Origin: Ophiothrix spiculata
Lineage: Eukaryota > Echinodermata > Ophiuroidea > Amphilepidida > Ophiotrichidae
Strand: one strand, 5' to 3'
Assembly (NCBI GenBank): GCA_000969725.1
Contig: JXSR01S002699.1
DNA length: 64,000 nt
Shown here: positions 12,143-23,875 of the stretch, in pieces
How the letters are laid out: each line of letters opens with the position of its first letter
Numbering within the stretch: position 1 is the first letter of the stretch
The notes under the pieces: generated by a model
The model's input: only the letters and a program-made list of their open reading frames with translations
The model's database searches: none
Told to the model about the DNA's origin: nothing
Position numbers and translations under genes: made by a program

Positions 12143-12828
12143 ATATAATGTTCCAAATTTTATTTCAACAATGATTCCTTCGGGAAGTGGATTTTTAAAA
12201 TGTTTGCGAAAAAATTGAGATGTCGCGAAATGAAAATCGGTTATTTGCCCGCCATTGTTAAACGTATATTTGTTCCTGAAATATTGTTGTGATTAGTGTA
12301 CCTATATATGGTGTAACGATTTTTAACAATTTTGGCGGGAAAGCGGTTTTTATAAGGGGGTACCATGGAACCCCCTCCCTATGCACCAATGGAAGTGCGG
12401 GGTACCTTATGCAGTTAAGTGTTAATATGAATTCTCATAGCCTTAAATAATATACCTGAAGGGTAAATTGTCTTCCATTCCATATTATAGGTTTTCTCTT
12501 TAAATGCATATTTTGCAATATGTTTTTTGGAGTCTTTCCTTTCCTTCGGAAATCTGCTTGGAGAAATGTATACAATAAAATGCAAACACCCTTGTCTTGA
12601 AAATATATTCATAAAATCAATGACTTACTGAATATTCTATTATTTCTATTTTTCATGAGATTTTCAAGTTACATACTACACTAAATGATAAACGTTTGTG
12701 ATAAAAAAACCTCTACAATAATATTTGTTTCATTTATGTGTGTGTGTGGGTGGGGGAGGGGGTGTGTACGAGCAATCCACTTATTTTTCGTACAGATATC
12801 TAAAACCAATATCATCTTTGTGAGATTT

Positions 12829-13327
12829 AGGGCAAAGTTAACTCCTCATTTTCTGAAATATGTTATGCTTTTTAACTCAGCAATCGATAAGTAAATCCAT
12901 ATAAAAGTATACATTTCTAGATGTGGATTTTCACGTAGAAGGTGATGGTTAGGTCAGTTTTGGACCAAAATGTATGATTTTGGACCAAGGTCCAAAAAAC
13001 CCAAAAATGATTTTTTTTTTGTCATTTTGGGCCTATTTTAGGCCTATTTTTGGCAATATTTCAAAAAGTAAGTCAAAAATCAAAAATTTGAGAAATGCAT
13101 TCCTAGACATGTGTTTCTAGATTCTAAAAAGCATTCGAGGTCCAACTTTTATTTTTTCAAAATTTAGTTAGGTTGTTTACAAATTAATGGTCCAAGAACA
13201 TGGGTTTTTTGGACCTTGGTCCAAAATCCACATCTAGAAATGTATACTTTTATATGGATTTACTTATCGGTTGCTGAGTTACAAAACGTAAAAATATTCA
13301 GAAAATGAGGGGTTAACTGTGCCCTTA
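12829..13327. mobile_element. Foldback element of about 500 bp
   Basis: The two ends are inverted copies of each other over about 100 bp: ATCCATATAAAAGTATACAT at left (about 12,897) has its exact complement at about 13,240. The inner parts also pair (GGTCCAAAAAACCC against GGGTTTTTTGGACC). Outer arms share CTCATTTTCTGAA. A related sequence appears at 57,030-57,110. It is noncoding, and absent from the corresponding place in copy B. Confidence 0.85.
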
Positions 13328-13403
13328 AGTGATGACGGTTATATTAATACATCAACATGGCATACCTCCGTCACGGGTTTTCCCCCATTACCTTTAATGC
13401 AAT

Positions 13404-13816
13404 CACAACAAACGAAAGTACGTCTTGTGTCTAAGGAGACAAGTGCGGTCGAGTTGTATTTCTTAGACATGTATCTGTTGCTGCCTTGCGTTTACTTGGT
13501 ATTGNNNNNNNNNNNNNNNNNNNNNNNNNNNNNNNNNNNNNNNNNNNNNNNNNNNNNNNNNNNNNNNNNNNNNNNNNNNNNNNNNNNNNNNNNNNNNNNN
13601 NNNNNNNNNNNNNNNNNNNNNNNNNNNNNNNNNNNNNNNNNNNNNNNNNNNNNNNNNNNNNNNNNNNNNNNNNNNNNNNNNNNNNNNNNNNNNNNNNNNN
13701 NNNNNNNNNNNNNNNCACAACAAACGAAAGTACGTCTTGTGTCTAAGGAGACAAGTGCGGTCGAGTTGTATTTCTTAGACATGTATCTGTTGCTGCCTTG
13801 CGTTTACTTGGTATTG
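13404..13816 (+). repeat. Identical 101-bp sequences flanking an N gap
   Basis: The 101 bases at 13,404-13,504, immediately left of the 211-base N gap, are repeated without change at 13,716-13,816, immediately right of it. Exact identity ending precisely at both gap edges points to an unclosed contig overlap rather than a biological tandem repeat. The open frame that spans this place is an artefact of the repeat and the Ns. Confidence 0.95.
13505..13715. other. Assembly gap (211 N)
   Basis: This is a run of N. See the identical flanks at 13,404-13,504 and 13,716-13,816; the true distance may be negative (an overlap). Confidence 1.
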
Positions 13817-14178
13817 CAAATTAAGAGACACATTGTTCTAAAGTTAAAATTGTATTGGACCGTGTTGCTTCAAAGATGTATCATGGCCCATGATTTCAGA
13901 CAGCTGATATTTAGTAAAGACTAGAGGGGAAATATGGATTCAAGAATTTTTTACTCCTGTCGACGGAGTTACTTTCCAAATTGTTCCGAGGTTTAAAATA
14001 AAACAAGATTATGTTACATCATACGCTTTTCAAGCGTTTATTAAGTATTATTAAATTATTGCGCGTACTTTAGGATGAAAATAATTAAGAAAGCTAAAAA
14101 TTCTGTCAAATATAATTTGGCACATAGAAAGACTGCACTTGTCGAAACCTACATGTTTCTCCTTCGTGGCATCAATAT

Positions 14179-14492
14179 CAGGCCCGTAGCAAGGGGGGGG
14201 GGGTGCGGATTTTCAAAAACGGACCTTTTGGAGGAAACATTTTCATTTTAGTCGACCCTTAACATTTTTTAGCAGTTTTCCTAGCATTTTGTGTAGTATT
14301 TAAAAAAAAACCGACCTATATTTACTTGTTTTGGTGCTTTAGATGTTCTTTTGGTGGTCATTTAGGGAATTTTTGTGGACCATTTTTGTGCATTGTCAAA
14401 TTTGGGAGTGGGGTGGGGAGGGGGCGTGGGTTGGGTGCGATGCTGCCACCGCACCCCCCCCCCCCCTCCCCTTCCCTGGCTACGGGCTTCAG
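14179..14492. mobile_element. TIR element with GGCCCGTAGC ends and G/C tracts
   Basis: The left end reads GGCCCGTAGCAAGG followed by a G run and GTGCGG. The right end is CCGCAC, a C run, then CCTGGCTACGGGC. These are inverted repeats of roughly 35 bp of mostly G and C in AT-rich surroundings. A half copy with related sequence lies at 32,110-32,230. It has no coding capacity. Confidence 0.78.
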
Positions 14493-14869
14493 CAAAGAAT
14501 TCCACATATAATTGAATATTGTTTTCTTATTATAGATGATCAATAGTTTAAAATGACATTACAAGATGTGAATTGATATTTGATTACCGTTAACAAGAAA
14601 TAAAAGGGAGAAAACGAAATTAGAACCAAGTAGGGTTAGGCAATTGTCCTCTTTTGATGTCACATGATGTTAAATTGTTTAACGTACATTATTTTCTTGC
14701 AATATTTCCGACTATCAAAATTTTTTGTATTTGAATTTCCTATCGGAGTAAAAAGTGTGAAAGTGTTACGTGGGTTTGACGTAGAATACCTCATATAATC
14801 ATATTAATTTGTTTACAGAAAAAAATAGAGACCTACTCTGCCATGTTAAATTTTGAACTTTTCACATCA

Positions 14870-15900
14870 ACTTCTATTACTCTGCGCTGAAAGTTTACAT
14901 TGTAAATTGGATAAACTTACTTATCGTTAATATATCGTAAAGGGTTGCATCATTTTTATTACCTGCTATTACCAAATTGCGTTGCAAAATATACGTGAAA
15001 CTCTATAAAGATGAGCTGATTCAAAATGTTGAGCAAGTTGAAATAGTATAAGTGAATGTTTTCAGTCATCCAGTAGTAGTAAACATAAGTAAAGGAATAA
15101 CTATCTTACAAGAAGTATTTGTTTTAGAGCAAACTGCGTTTCATGTTGCCGTTGCATCACTTCGTCACGTTTTGACTGACCCCCTGAATTTGACAGGACT
15201 TTGCACTCAAAGTTGTGATAGAGTGCCTAGAAAATGACAAATTTCCTCATGAATGTACAAATGCTTAAATGTGAAACAAATTGTTCAACTGGTTGACGGT
15301 GTTTTTTTTTAAGTTACCTATTTCTCATACCAAGGAAATCATTACAAACTGTGCATGGAAAAAAAAGCATTAAGATCGTACACGGATTGAATGAATAAGT
15401 TGAACCAATCGGATCATGCGCGTTTCAATACATCTCCTTTTATCTAATACTATTATTTACGTAGATTTAACCAGACGACATCTTTGTATGCTCAAATTCG
15501 GGAAATGTATTGTTAACACCAACCCCCGCAAGATTATCGTCTTTTTCGTTTGCTATCTACGTCATGAAACCTAAAACATACATAATATTATGTGTAACAT
15601 GAATTTATAATCCTGTATTTGTTTTTATATTGATTGGGATACATCGAGGATGAATAAAATTGGAATGTTTTTATTATTATTATGATATTCAAACAGCTGG
15701 CTGTTGAAGCTAGATTAGGAAGCTAATATAATGTAATTTTATATTTGTTCAGAGTAACCAAGGTTTACATCATAGTGAAGTGCATTAGCCCGTCACGAAT
15801 ACCATATCTTTAGATGCTTATTCGCTCTTAATGCAAATGGTGAAAATGATTTAAGTGTAAAACTGTAATGATTTATCTAACAGTCCTGTACTTCTGATAA
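14870..15900 (+). repeat. Ancient repeat module, copy 2
   Basis: This is the diverged partner of 8,100-9,420, with the clearest shared block at the phrase CCCGTCACGAATACCATATC near 15,790. The order of conserved blocks is the same. The separation of about 6.5 kb includes later insertions. Confidence 0.72.
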
Positions 15901-16149
15901 CCAAATGCGAACGTTATTGGACATTTTTAGAAGTACTAGTGGAATAAATTAACTCAAACTAGTCAAGTTGCTGTGATTTAACGATTATAAGAATACAACG
16001 TTTTGCCAATGCTTTTATAAAGCATTACATTTCTGTTAAAGGTCACTCATCAAATCATCGAAAACATAAAGCGCTAGTTTTACAAGAAGCCAAATGAAAA
16101 TTAACCGCCTGTGTCTAGACAATGTTAATGTAATTAATTAATTTAATCA

Positions 16150-16205
16150 TTTTTTTATTTACTTATTTATTTATTTATTTATTTATTTACGGATTTATTT
16201 ATTTA
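16150..16205 (+). repeat. (TTTA)n microsatellite
   Basis: TTTA/TTAT units with interruptions. Copy B has comparable tracts at 57,700-57,800 and 58,983-59,010, preceding the same downstream sequence (AATAAG(C/T)CG...AAATATGAAATAA). Confidence 0.85.
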
Positions 16206-17244
16206 CTTTTATCTGTTTTTTTTTTCAAATAAGTCGCTAAATATGAAATAAAATCACAGCTTGTGAATTAATCCAATTGGATCATGCAAGTTTGTTTCAT
16301 GGAATATATCTTTCTGACTGAATATGAATTTCCATTGCCTTATAGAACAGATTTTATAAGTAATTTTCTTTACTTTAATAAGTTAGTTGTGTGCTTAAAG
16401 CAGAGGTGATATTAAGTTTGGTGACCTCTTTCCTTGGGGGGATTTGCGAGTCGCGTTATACAATTTATAAAATATATTTGCAAAAAATCCTTGTCTTGAA
16501 ATTTATATGCATGAAAATCAACCATTAACGAAAAAGTACCCTTTTTTCGCATTCTCACATGTGAGTTTCAGTTAAATGAATAATGAGAAATACCATTGTA
16601 ATTTTTTCAGCATTCTCTTGGCGCAATCAAGCATGACCAAGACATTCAATCACATGATTCTCACTCTACTACAGATAAACATTCAATATGACCTTCCACC
16701 TTAAGTAAAGAAGTAATGGGTTCAAAGGTGGGGTCAAATCAAATTTCACCTAAAAATCACGTTTTTGACCCATTTTTGTTGTTGCCCCCTTACCAGTACA
16801 TGAAGAAATTGATCATATTATTTGTTTTAATTTACTTAGATTAAACCCGAAATATATTATTTTTTAATGTTGTACCATTTTGTTTTGATAATGCAATCAA
16901 TATAAATGGGACTAATAAATCAAAAGTTAGAGTATATAAGGTAGCATTTGCCAAATAAACACCTGAAGGAAAGTGACCTTCAAAATGTACTTGAAATCAT
17001 AACGATACAGAAAAAAACTCGATAATCTACCTTGAACTTGCCGCTACACTGTGTCATGCTTAGTGTATGAAATGTATAATGGCAAAATATGCTCGGGGCT
17101 AGAAGACCATTGATATTCAACATGTATTGACACTTGCGGGCTAAGCATGAAACAAAATACAGACGTCTATGATCAATATCTTCTTCATTTTCTGTGTGAG
17201 ATTATGTAGCATTCCATATCTGTCTCACTTGTCTATAACATGCA

Positions 17245-17605
17245 GTCAAGTTTGTTCAATCGGTAAGGCGCTCACTTGCGGTGTGGAAGGTCTCGAGTTC
17301 GAACCCCGCTGGTGCCAAACGTTGAATGTGTTTGAAATTCCCTTGGACAAAGAACTAACTGCTAATTGTCTAATGGAAGCCCGCACGAAACTCGGGGAGC
17401 TGATCCAGGCAGCGATGGTGCGTATTTGGGATGATCATGGTTCAGCGCCCCTAGAAGTTTTGGCAGATCCTGAAATGATGCTTTGTGTGGAATGGAGCTT
17501 ACTTGGGTCACGGTGGTAAGCGAACACCTGAAGAGTGTGCAGAGGCCGAGAAGAATTATAAATCTCGGAGGCATGGCGCACTATAAATTCCCAGTATTTT
17601 TTTAG
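17245..17605 (+). mobile_element. tRNA-derived SINE, copy A
   Basis: The head (17,245-17,318) resembles a tRNA gene, with an A-box-like GTTCAATCGGTAAGG and the B-box-like GAGTTCGAACCCC. A body of about 270 bp follows that is shared with the SINEs at 46,487 and 60,345 (block CCCTTGGACAAAGAACTAAC and block GAACACCTG(A/T)A(G/A)AGTGTGCAG). The 3' end reads GCGCACTATAAATTCCCAG before a T run. The A box is degraded. It occupies the same site in copy B, so insertion predates the A/B split. A 116-codon open frame over it is accidental. Confidence 0.9.
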
Positions 17606-18720
17606 TTTAGGGTATAGATAAAAAGATGATCATAGTTTAAACAATTTTACAGTTGAACGAGTAGATGTACATTAGGACAAACCTAATCAGCTAATTACAT
17701 TTTATTCAAAGGGAACATAGAAAAATCCTAAATATGTACTATGAATCCTGGTTCAATCTTCAATATCGAGCCTAACAAAACAAACATTGTTCGTCTAATG
17801 AGAAGAGGCTTGGTGTTTATAAATATGCTGGAGCTCCTTAAAATAATATATTTATAGCAAGCTAATGAAGGACGTGAGATGGTTTGACAATAATTTTATA
17901 TTCACAGAAGGAAAGAGTATTTCATTTAAAAAAATAAAACGAATTCAACACATAGTTGGGAAATAATATTATTTTTTACTAACAATTACACGAAATATTC
18001 ACCACGGCTCGGGAAAAGCAAACATAGAAAATACATTATGGTGCATATAGGTATTGATTTAACATCGTTTTATAATATTAAAACAACACAAACGTTGCTC
18101 GAAGTCTGAGAATCTACACAAATAAATTCATCGTCTCCGAGTTTAAACAAAAAGTAATACTATTCATGCAGATTGTTGCAGACTGAATATCACGTACATT
18201 TTTCATGAATCAAATTTAAGTAAATTAGGTCCAATTTCTTATATAACCTCACAGATTCATACATTCACTTAAAATGCTGAATAAACATAAAAGCAAACTG
18301 TAACCAACAGTCGGTATTCGTCTATCTGAAGGTCGTCATTTTGAAAAACAAAATCCGTATAGTATGAAGCTTCAACTAACAGGACATGTTAACATTATTA
18401 AATGTTAAATATTTATAATACATTTCAATGACAAAGATAACAATGTATAGGAAAAAATACTTTAGTCTTGGGGAGATTGTTAGCAATGCGTTTCCTGAAT
18501 GCGAGTGAATACAGATGTATTTTGATTCACTCTACTTACAAGATAGCATAAGATACTTTCATAACATGAATTTAAGAAGTATCCAAAGGAGGCGATAGTA
18601 CTTAGAATGATGTCTCTAGGAAGTTATACTTGTACTGAAGGAGCTTCTTACTTGAGTCACAATACATTCCTGATAGTAATGCAAACTAAAATAACATTTC
18701 AAACTTCACCTGGCATATTT

Positions 18721-19217
18721 GTGACCCGTCATATTGAAAGGTACCTTAAGGGTCCAAAATGAAAATTGATTTTTTTGGTCTCACCTTAAAGATTATATTT
18801 TAAGCTTTAAAATGACACCTTGCTTTTGATTATTGCATGTTCGATTGCATCCAAATTGTTGAAAAACATCAGGCTGATTCAGAAAACAATAGTTCTGGGA
18901 AAATTTAGTTTAAAGTTCCTGTACTGGTAAAACTTGAATGGAGAAAAGATTTTTATCTCGTTTTTTAAAGCATTTGTCTTTAATTTGTTGATGTTTGTAC
19001 CTGATTAATATGATAGAATGCACTTCAAAGATAACGTTTCTGATGAAATTAGAAATGTGTTATGATCTAAGAGGTGCACATCGGGGAGCGCAGTGAGAAA
19101 TAATAAGCACTCCGACCTTGGACGTGATTTTTGACTATGCTCAGCTTTAATGGCCCATATCTCGTAATTTACTATGCCGACCTTAAAGTTAAGGTACCTT
19201 TCGATATGATGGGTCAC
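18721..19217. mobile_element. GTGACCC-family TIR element, copy A only
   Basis: The termini are GTGACCCGTCATATTGAAAG and the complement of GTGACCCATCATATCGAAAG, with GGTACCTT following on both sides. The interior includes AAGCTTTAAAATGACACC, which recurs in the related copies at 51,131 and 61,795. Copy B lacks it at the matching site near 63,222. No transposase is encoded. This copy holds the 59-bp inverted insertion described at 19,056-19,114. Confidence 0.88.
19056..19114 (+). repeat. 59-bp templated inverted insertion
   Basis: These 59 bases are the exact reverse complement of 19,358-19,416. Two other members of the same TIR family (61,795-62,192 and the minus-oriented copy from 63,529) read GAAATTAG..ATTCGACCTTGG straight through here, so the bases are extra. 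The source outside the element is ancestral, because copy B has it at 63,372-63,430 with 4 differences. Confidence 0.88.
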
Positions 19218-19357
19218 ATTTTTTTTTAATGCAGTGCTTAAACTGTAAGTGATTATCTTAAAAAGGGATCTAGAAATAGTAGTATATGAGATTCAAGAAA
19301 TTCTTTACACGATGCAGGTACAAAAATGTATTTATTTTGAAACATGAACTTATAGCA

Positions 19358-19416
19358 CGGAGTGCTTATTATTTCTCACTGCGCTCCCCGATGTGCACCT
19401 CTTAGATCATAACACA
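19358..19416 (-). repeat. Source sequence of the 59-bp inverted insertion
   Basis: It pairs perfectly with 19,056-19,114 across 243 bp of intervening sequence. The matching place in copy B is 63,372-63,430 (4 of 59 bases differ). Confidence 0.88.
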
Positions 19417-19513
19417 AGTGTTTGCCAGATAGACACATTTAATTACAGGTGGAAGCAGCGTACCCGTTTTGGATAATGGACGTCAACCTCTGCTAATAAA
19501 AATAATGAAAATA

Positions 19514-20382
19514 TGCGATCCCGTCTGGGAACTCGAGGTCAATATGCATTCAGCTGTCTGGATTTTAAAAATGGTAAAAATTACGAACTATATCTTGCGC
19601 TTTAAAAACACTTGTGCTTTATATAATATGCTTGACTGTGTCTTGGCTAATCGGGTTGATTTCAAAAAGAAAAAAACAGAAAAAAAGAAACAATCTCCCG
19701 GTAAGACGCTTAAGAGTTACAATTAGAGTGGACTAGCTCTTAGGAGAATAGGAGTCATCACCTGCTTTCAGGAAGACTTGAAAACAATATTGATCTTCGA
19801 CATTATACATGATTTCATGTCAAACCCGATAGTGCCGAGATGTTCCGAATGACATAAGATTTTCATCTTCAAGCTGAGAGCATCTCCTATTCTTATCGTT
19901 ATTGATTTTATGACGGAAAATGACAGAGTAATGGCGGCCGAGCCAGTTTAAGTTTGCTTTATTAATTTTAGAAAAAAATGAATAGGAGTGTATATAGCAA
20001 ACGTGACATGCTATATATTGCTCACAGTGTAATATAGTTAAGTTTTATAGTCAAGTTATGTTGAGTTGTTTTTTATAGTAAATTAAAGATGAATTACTTA
20101 ATATAAAAGATGTAATATTTTGTCCTTGCCAAAGTATTTAATCTCCTCTGTTCAAAATATGTCATCAACATCATTGAGTTAGTTGTTTACTTAAGTAAAT
20201 TATGTAATTAAAGGTATGAATCTCAATTTATTACGATAATCTTTGTCGATAGTACATGAAAGGTTTAACTATTTAAAATCTAAAGTTTGCAATGAATGAA
20301 AATATTTGAGACATTATACAAATGAGCAAAATAAATAGATACAGTTAGCTAGTTCAAATGATCTGTCCGTGTATAACAATGC
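19514..20382. other. AT-rich sequence, nothing recognised
   Basis: No coding region, TIR pair or tandem repeat is seen. An 85-codon open frame at 19,469-19,726 has no recognisable motif and a lysine-rich tail from an A-rich tract. Confidence 0.5.
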
Positions 20383-20694
20383 ATTTTGTAATCCGTAGTA
20401 AAATATTTTGTTAACCCATTACTTAATCTATTTACTGGAGTCAATAAGCATAGATAATCCCCACTTGAGAAATTGCAATCCTTAATGATCCTTTTGTGCT
20501 TACACGATAAAAAGCACAACTAAAATCTCTAGACGTTGTTTGCTTTAGTCGAAAACAATAGCCTATCCTATACTTTGATTGACAGGCCTCTTTGGTGCGG
20601 TAAAATTAATTCGATACTTCTTTTGTCATTTACGATTTAGTTTACTAAATCCTTTGTCCTTTAATGAGATAACTTACGACAAACTTGAACAGGC
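20383..20694 (-). repeat. Dispersed repeat, inverted partner of 2,296-2,500
   Basis: See the partner at 2,296-2,500. This copy is longer because of internal insertions relative to the first. It lies in the region between the duplicate copies. Confidence 0.7.
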
Positions 20695-20784
20695 TAAGTA
20701 AATAATATCATCTTTTTATCCTGGGAAAAGCTTAGGCTTGGGAAAGGCTAAGGTACAAAAATATATTTATGAGATTATGTTACA

Positions 20785-22200
20785 TACTAGTATTGATTTA
20801 ACATCGTTTTCATCAAGAAATGCCATCCTAAATAATATCAAAATCAACACTAGAGCCTGAGATTCCACACACAGCTCTGAAAAACAACAAAAATCTTGCA
20901 GACTCTGCAAATATAAATGGTGCATTATCTTAAACTCAATGATCTTCCATAATGTTATCTTGAAGTATAGACACACGAAGCAAAACTCATCATATTATTT
21001 ATAATTCACTTAACCGAAAAATTATGAGAAAACGTGGTTAATTGGATACAATGTGATTGATTTTCATGAATACATTTTTCAAAAACAAGGTATTCAATAG
21101 TGATTTTATAAGTTGTTCTAAGCAACTCCCCTTAAGGAAAAGAGACATGGAAGCTTAATGAAAACACAATTAAAATATTAAAAACAATAGAAACGTAAAG
21201 CCTGTTGTCAAAGCAGTGAGAATTATATATGTTCTTGATAAATATACATAACTATTATAACCCGGGGAAATAGGGGTTTAACAACAAAACGTTTTTGAGG
21301 GAATTGATTTACAATTTCACTGATATAAAAACCATCGTGTGTCTCATTTACCGTCTTGGAGTAGAATAATTACAACAACAACTAGGATAATATTATTTAG
21401 TACGCGAGCCAAGAATTTAAAATATAATTTTGTTGCTTCGCATTTTACTAACTTTATGAAATATCATAAGTTTCATCTTTGTTTAAGAAATACACTTGAA
21501 ATTAAACAATATTTCAAATTTTGTCTATACAAAGCTGTCGACATGTCATATAATCTATTAACTCTACATGCATCCTAGGAATTGAGACTTTTATTAAACT
21601 CAAACAAATATATGCAATAAAATACAATAATATAAGTAATATTGTAAGAGTCGTATTAATCTTAATTTTAGTTATTTTCAACTTTCAAATGTATATCGAG
21701 AGTGACACTACTAAAGACTTTATCACACTCTCATTCACATTTATAAACATTTATGTTTTTGCACTTTTATAGTATTATAAATCGTACCTTAGCGAGATTA
21801 AACACATTTATGATAAATTTAATCCGCCTCAAAGGAATATTTAACAGTTGATACAAAATTGAAATTTTGTAAAAAAACAAAAATCGCTAAAAATACACGC
21901 TTTAGGTAAAAGGTGCATCGATTTTCAGATCGTTTTACATAAAATCGTGTTCTTAAGTCAAATGACGTAAATTACAAAGCACAGGACTAAAGAAGGTAAT
22001 CTTAGGGAGGGTGCTGTTAACGATATGCTTCCTGGATTTAAGTAGTGACAGATGTCTTCTGTAAGTGGCGATAATAAAAGATACTTAAAAACATGAATAT
22101 AAGAAGGCTTCAACAAAGAAACGATACTTCAAATTAGGTATCTCAAATTATTGCTTCTACTGAATAATACTAATTGCTATAAGTTGAGATCGCCCCGTTC
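20785..22200 (+). repeat. Diverged copy of the 18.0-18.7 kb module
   Basis: The sequence TATTGATTTAACATCGTTTT at about 20,800 recurs at 18,052. The following blocks (a CTGAGATTCCACACA-like stretch, then GGGAGRTTG-TTAACGATATGCTTCCTGGATT and GACAGATGTCTTC) are collinear with 18,100-18,620 but well diverged. A third version of the right half lies at 37,980-38,340 (TGACGTAAATTACAAA, CGCTTCCTGGATTTTTG). None contains a conserved frame. Confidence 0.62.
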
Positions 22201-23005
22201 CAAGAAAAATCCAAGAAACGTATGGTATGGTTGGTTTGTAGATTATTTGTATAAGTAAATTAATATGGTTATACGAGTTACTTTACGTCAGGACCACTTA
22301 ACGTTTACACTATCTTCTCTATGAACATTAATATATATAATTTTGATTTTTGAGTGTTGATGGAAAAAAGGTTAACTATATTTACATTGGACTGACATTC
22401 CGGCATTTTTTAATCTTCAAGTGACGTTTTTACTCCGGTGTAATATGACTCAAAGTCTCCTGATCTTCCTCTCCGGGTTGTACAGTAACGTATTGGCTAA
22501 CAACTCTCACGCAACTTTTGTTTCACGCTATATTTCGTTTTGGTCAATGGAAGGCAGACTTTGATTCCAGGGGACCTTGATTACTTTTACATCGGTAAAG
22601 CTAAAGCGTTAATTACGATAGACGTTGATACTTTGACGTTAATGCTATATGAAGGATATTTTTTAATAATAATAATAATAATAATAACACACTTGTCAGC
22701 GCCCAACACAAAAGTCTCTGGGATCATGGGAGCTTTACAAAAATAATACTTTAAATATGAAACTGATCTGTAAACTTGCACACCCGGTGAACATGACCGA
22801 GAACAGATCAATTTCAATTAATGAAACACGAAAATTAGTTTTAAGATATTCACAAAAGATAAGATACCTTATATTAAAAATTCAGTTCAGCAACAGTCTA
22901 TCAAACATCGATTTAAAAAAATATCAATGTTGCATGTAACGTGTTGTAAGTTTCAAGACTTTAATAGGTTTTGTAAAACACATTGATCGTCAACTCTGAA
23001 GCATT

Positions 23006-23163
23006 ATAGTGTTCACACTTTTCAAAAAAAAAAGTAAAATGTCAACAAAATCATTACTTTCTTTGGAAAACTCCTACTTAATAGTGCAAAACATTCCAAA
23101 GTCAAATAGAGTGTTCACATTTTTTTCAAAAAAAGGAAAATGTCAACAAAATCATTACTTTCT
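23006..23163 (+). repeat. Two-copy tandem repeat, period about 100 bp
   Basis: A GTGTTCACA..TTTTCAAAAAAA stretch followed by ATGTCAACAAAATCATTACT occurs at 23,006-23,062 and again at 23,106-23,163. Confidence 0.88.
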
Positions 23164-23263
23164 CAGGAAAAGGAAATTAAAAACCCAGTTTTACCTACAG
23201 TATCATTTCTTTTCTTTCTTTCATTTTTTTTTTGAGTATTTTCCTCAATAGCAACCAGAAATA

Positions 23264-23875
23264 AGGGACCGCTTCAAAACTCAACCGGAGGCTGACAAGG
23301 CGTTACCATTGTTAAGAACAATAGCAAACGACTGGAGCCGATAGTTTCGGGTGGTCAACCACTGGCTGAGTTTTCCCTTATTTGACACAGAATAAAAAGT
23401 GTCACTCAATTATTAACGGGGATTCATGGTTATTGACAACCAAAATTACTGACACTGAAATATTTGTCTCTAATTTTTGTGAAAAAACCAACAGGTACGT
23501 AAATGGCTCACTCTTTTCAGTTCAGACCGTCCCATTTGCACACCTGACGCTTGTCAACCGTCGGTGTAATGAGACTGAGTGTCTCCCATCATCAGGAGTC
23601 CGGGTCTCATTGAACTACACGGAATAAGTTGCAATCATTGATTTATTGATTGCACATGTACAAGTACGTTCTACAGAGTTGAATAGTAGCTAGGACACTC
23701 AGTCACAAGGACGCAATATTTCAATACACCGGCTGAGGTTTGAAGTGATCCCTAAGTTGACACAGAAGTAAACTGAATCAAAAGCGAATTGTCATTCAAT
23801 TGCCAATGTGATTTCATGGTTATTTGTAACTAAAATTACTGAAACTGAAAGGTACGTAAAGAGCTTGCTCTTCCT
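23264..23875. mobile_element. Probable TIR element with an internal duplication
   Basis: AGGGACCGCTTCAAAACTCA at 23,268 is roughly complementary to GGCTGAGGTTTGAAGTGATCCC at about 23,735, and a nearer inverted match is GGCTGAGTTTTCCCTTATT at 23,361. The segment 23,355-23,520 (GACACAGAATAAA..GATTCATGGTTATT..AAATTACTGA) repeats at 23,735-23,875. A related end, GAAGTTTGAAGCGGTCCCT, lies at 39,675. The precise limits are uncertain. Confidence 0.5.

Larger units (their letters stand above)
9926..12150 (-). mobile_element. Defective L2/CR1/jockey-group LINE
   Basis: This minus-strand non-LTR retrotransposon is truncated at its 5' end, with no endonuclease domain. It carries reverse-transcriptase sequence from the region before motif 1 to the C-terminus and a 3' UTR of about 255 bp. 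The 3' end is a short tandem repeat (AATCTG)n, as in L2/CR1-type elements that end in microsatellites, preceded by a possible 10-bp stem (GGGCATAATC/GATTATGTCC). Copy B has the unoccupied site at about 56,517-56,530, so the LINE arrived after the copies separated. The junction lacks a clear target duplication and seems to have lost about 8 bp of target. Confidence 0.93.
9731..12414. mobile_element. TIR element split by a LINE, copy A
   Basis: The left end CTGCATAAGGGGGTACCATG is answered at the right by GGGGTACCTTATGCAG, and a second inner GGGGGTACCATGG occurs at 12,356. The flanks read ATAA and TTAA, possibly a 3-4 bp target duplication. Copy B has a related element (56,314 to about 57,130) with the same left end but a different right part. 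Without the LINE it would be about 460 bp long and noncoding. Confidence 0.65.
1..19513 (+). repeat. Copy A of a long direct duplication
   Basis: This stretch aligns in the same orientation with 48,589 onward. Collinear blocks read by eye are 1-1,775 with 48,589-50,288; 3,433-4,000 with 50,590-51,128; 4,801-9,925 with 52,236-56,516; 14,677-16,610 with 57,140-59,430; 16,836-18,260 with 59,896-61,275; and 18,400-19,513 with 62,900-63,528. About 700 bp from 5,281 differ from copy B by roughly 2% substitutions plus small indels; other blocks differ more. Between blocks one copy carries extra elements. The left end lies outside the window. It is either a segmental or tandem duplication or an unmerged second haplotype; the sequence alone does not decide. 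Confidence 0.93.

Noticed and set aside
13319-13924. 201-codon open frame across the N gap
   Set aside because: It contains 70 unknown residues and the same peptide twice because of the assembly artefact. Frames across the other two gaps were dropped for the same reason.
17169-17519. 116-codon open frame
   Set aside because: It lies over a tRNA-derived SINE; the reading follows noncoding repeat sequence. The same holds for the frame at 60,423-60,722.
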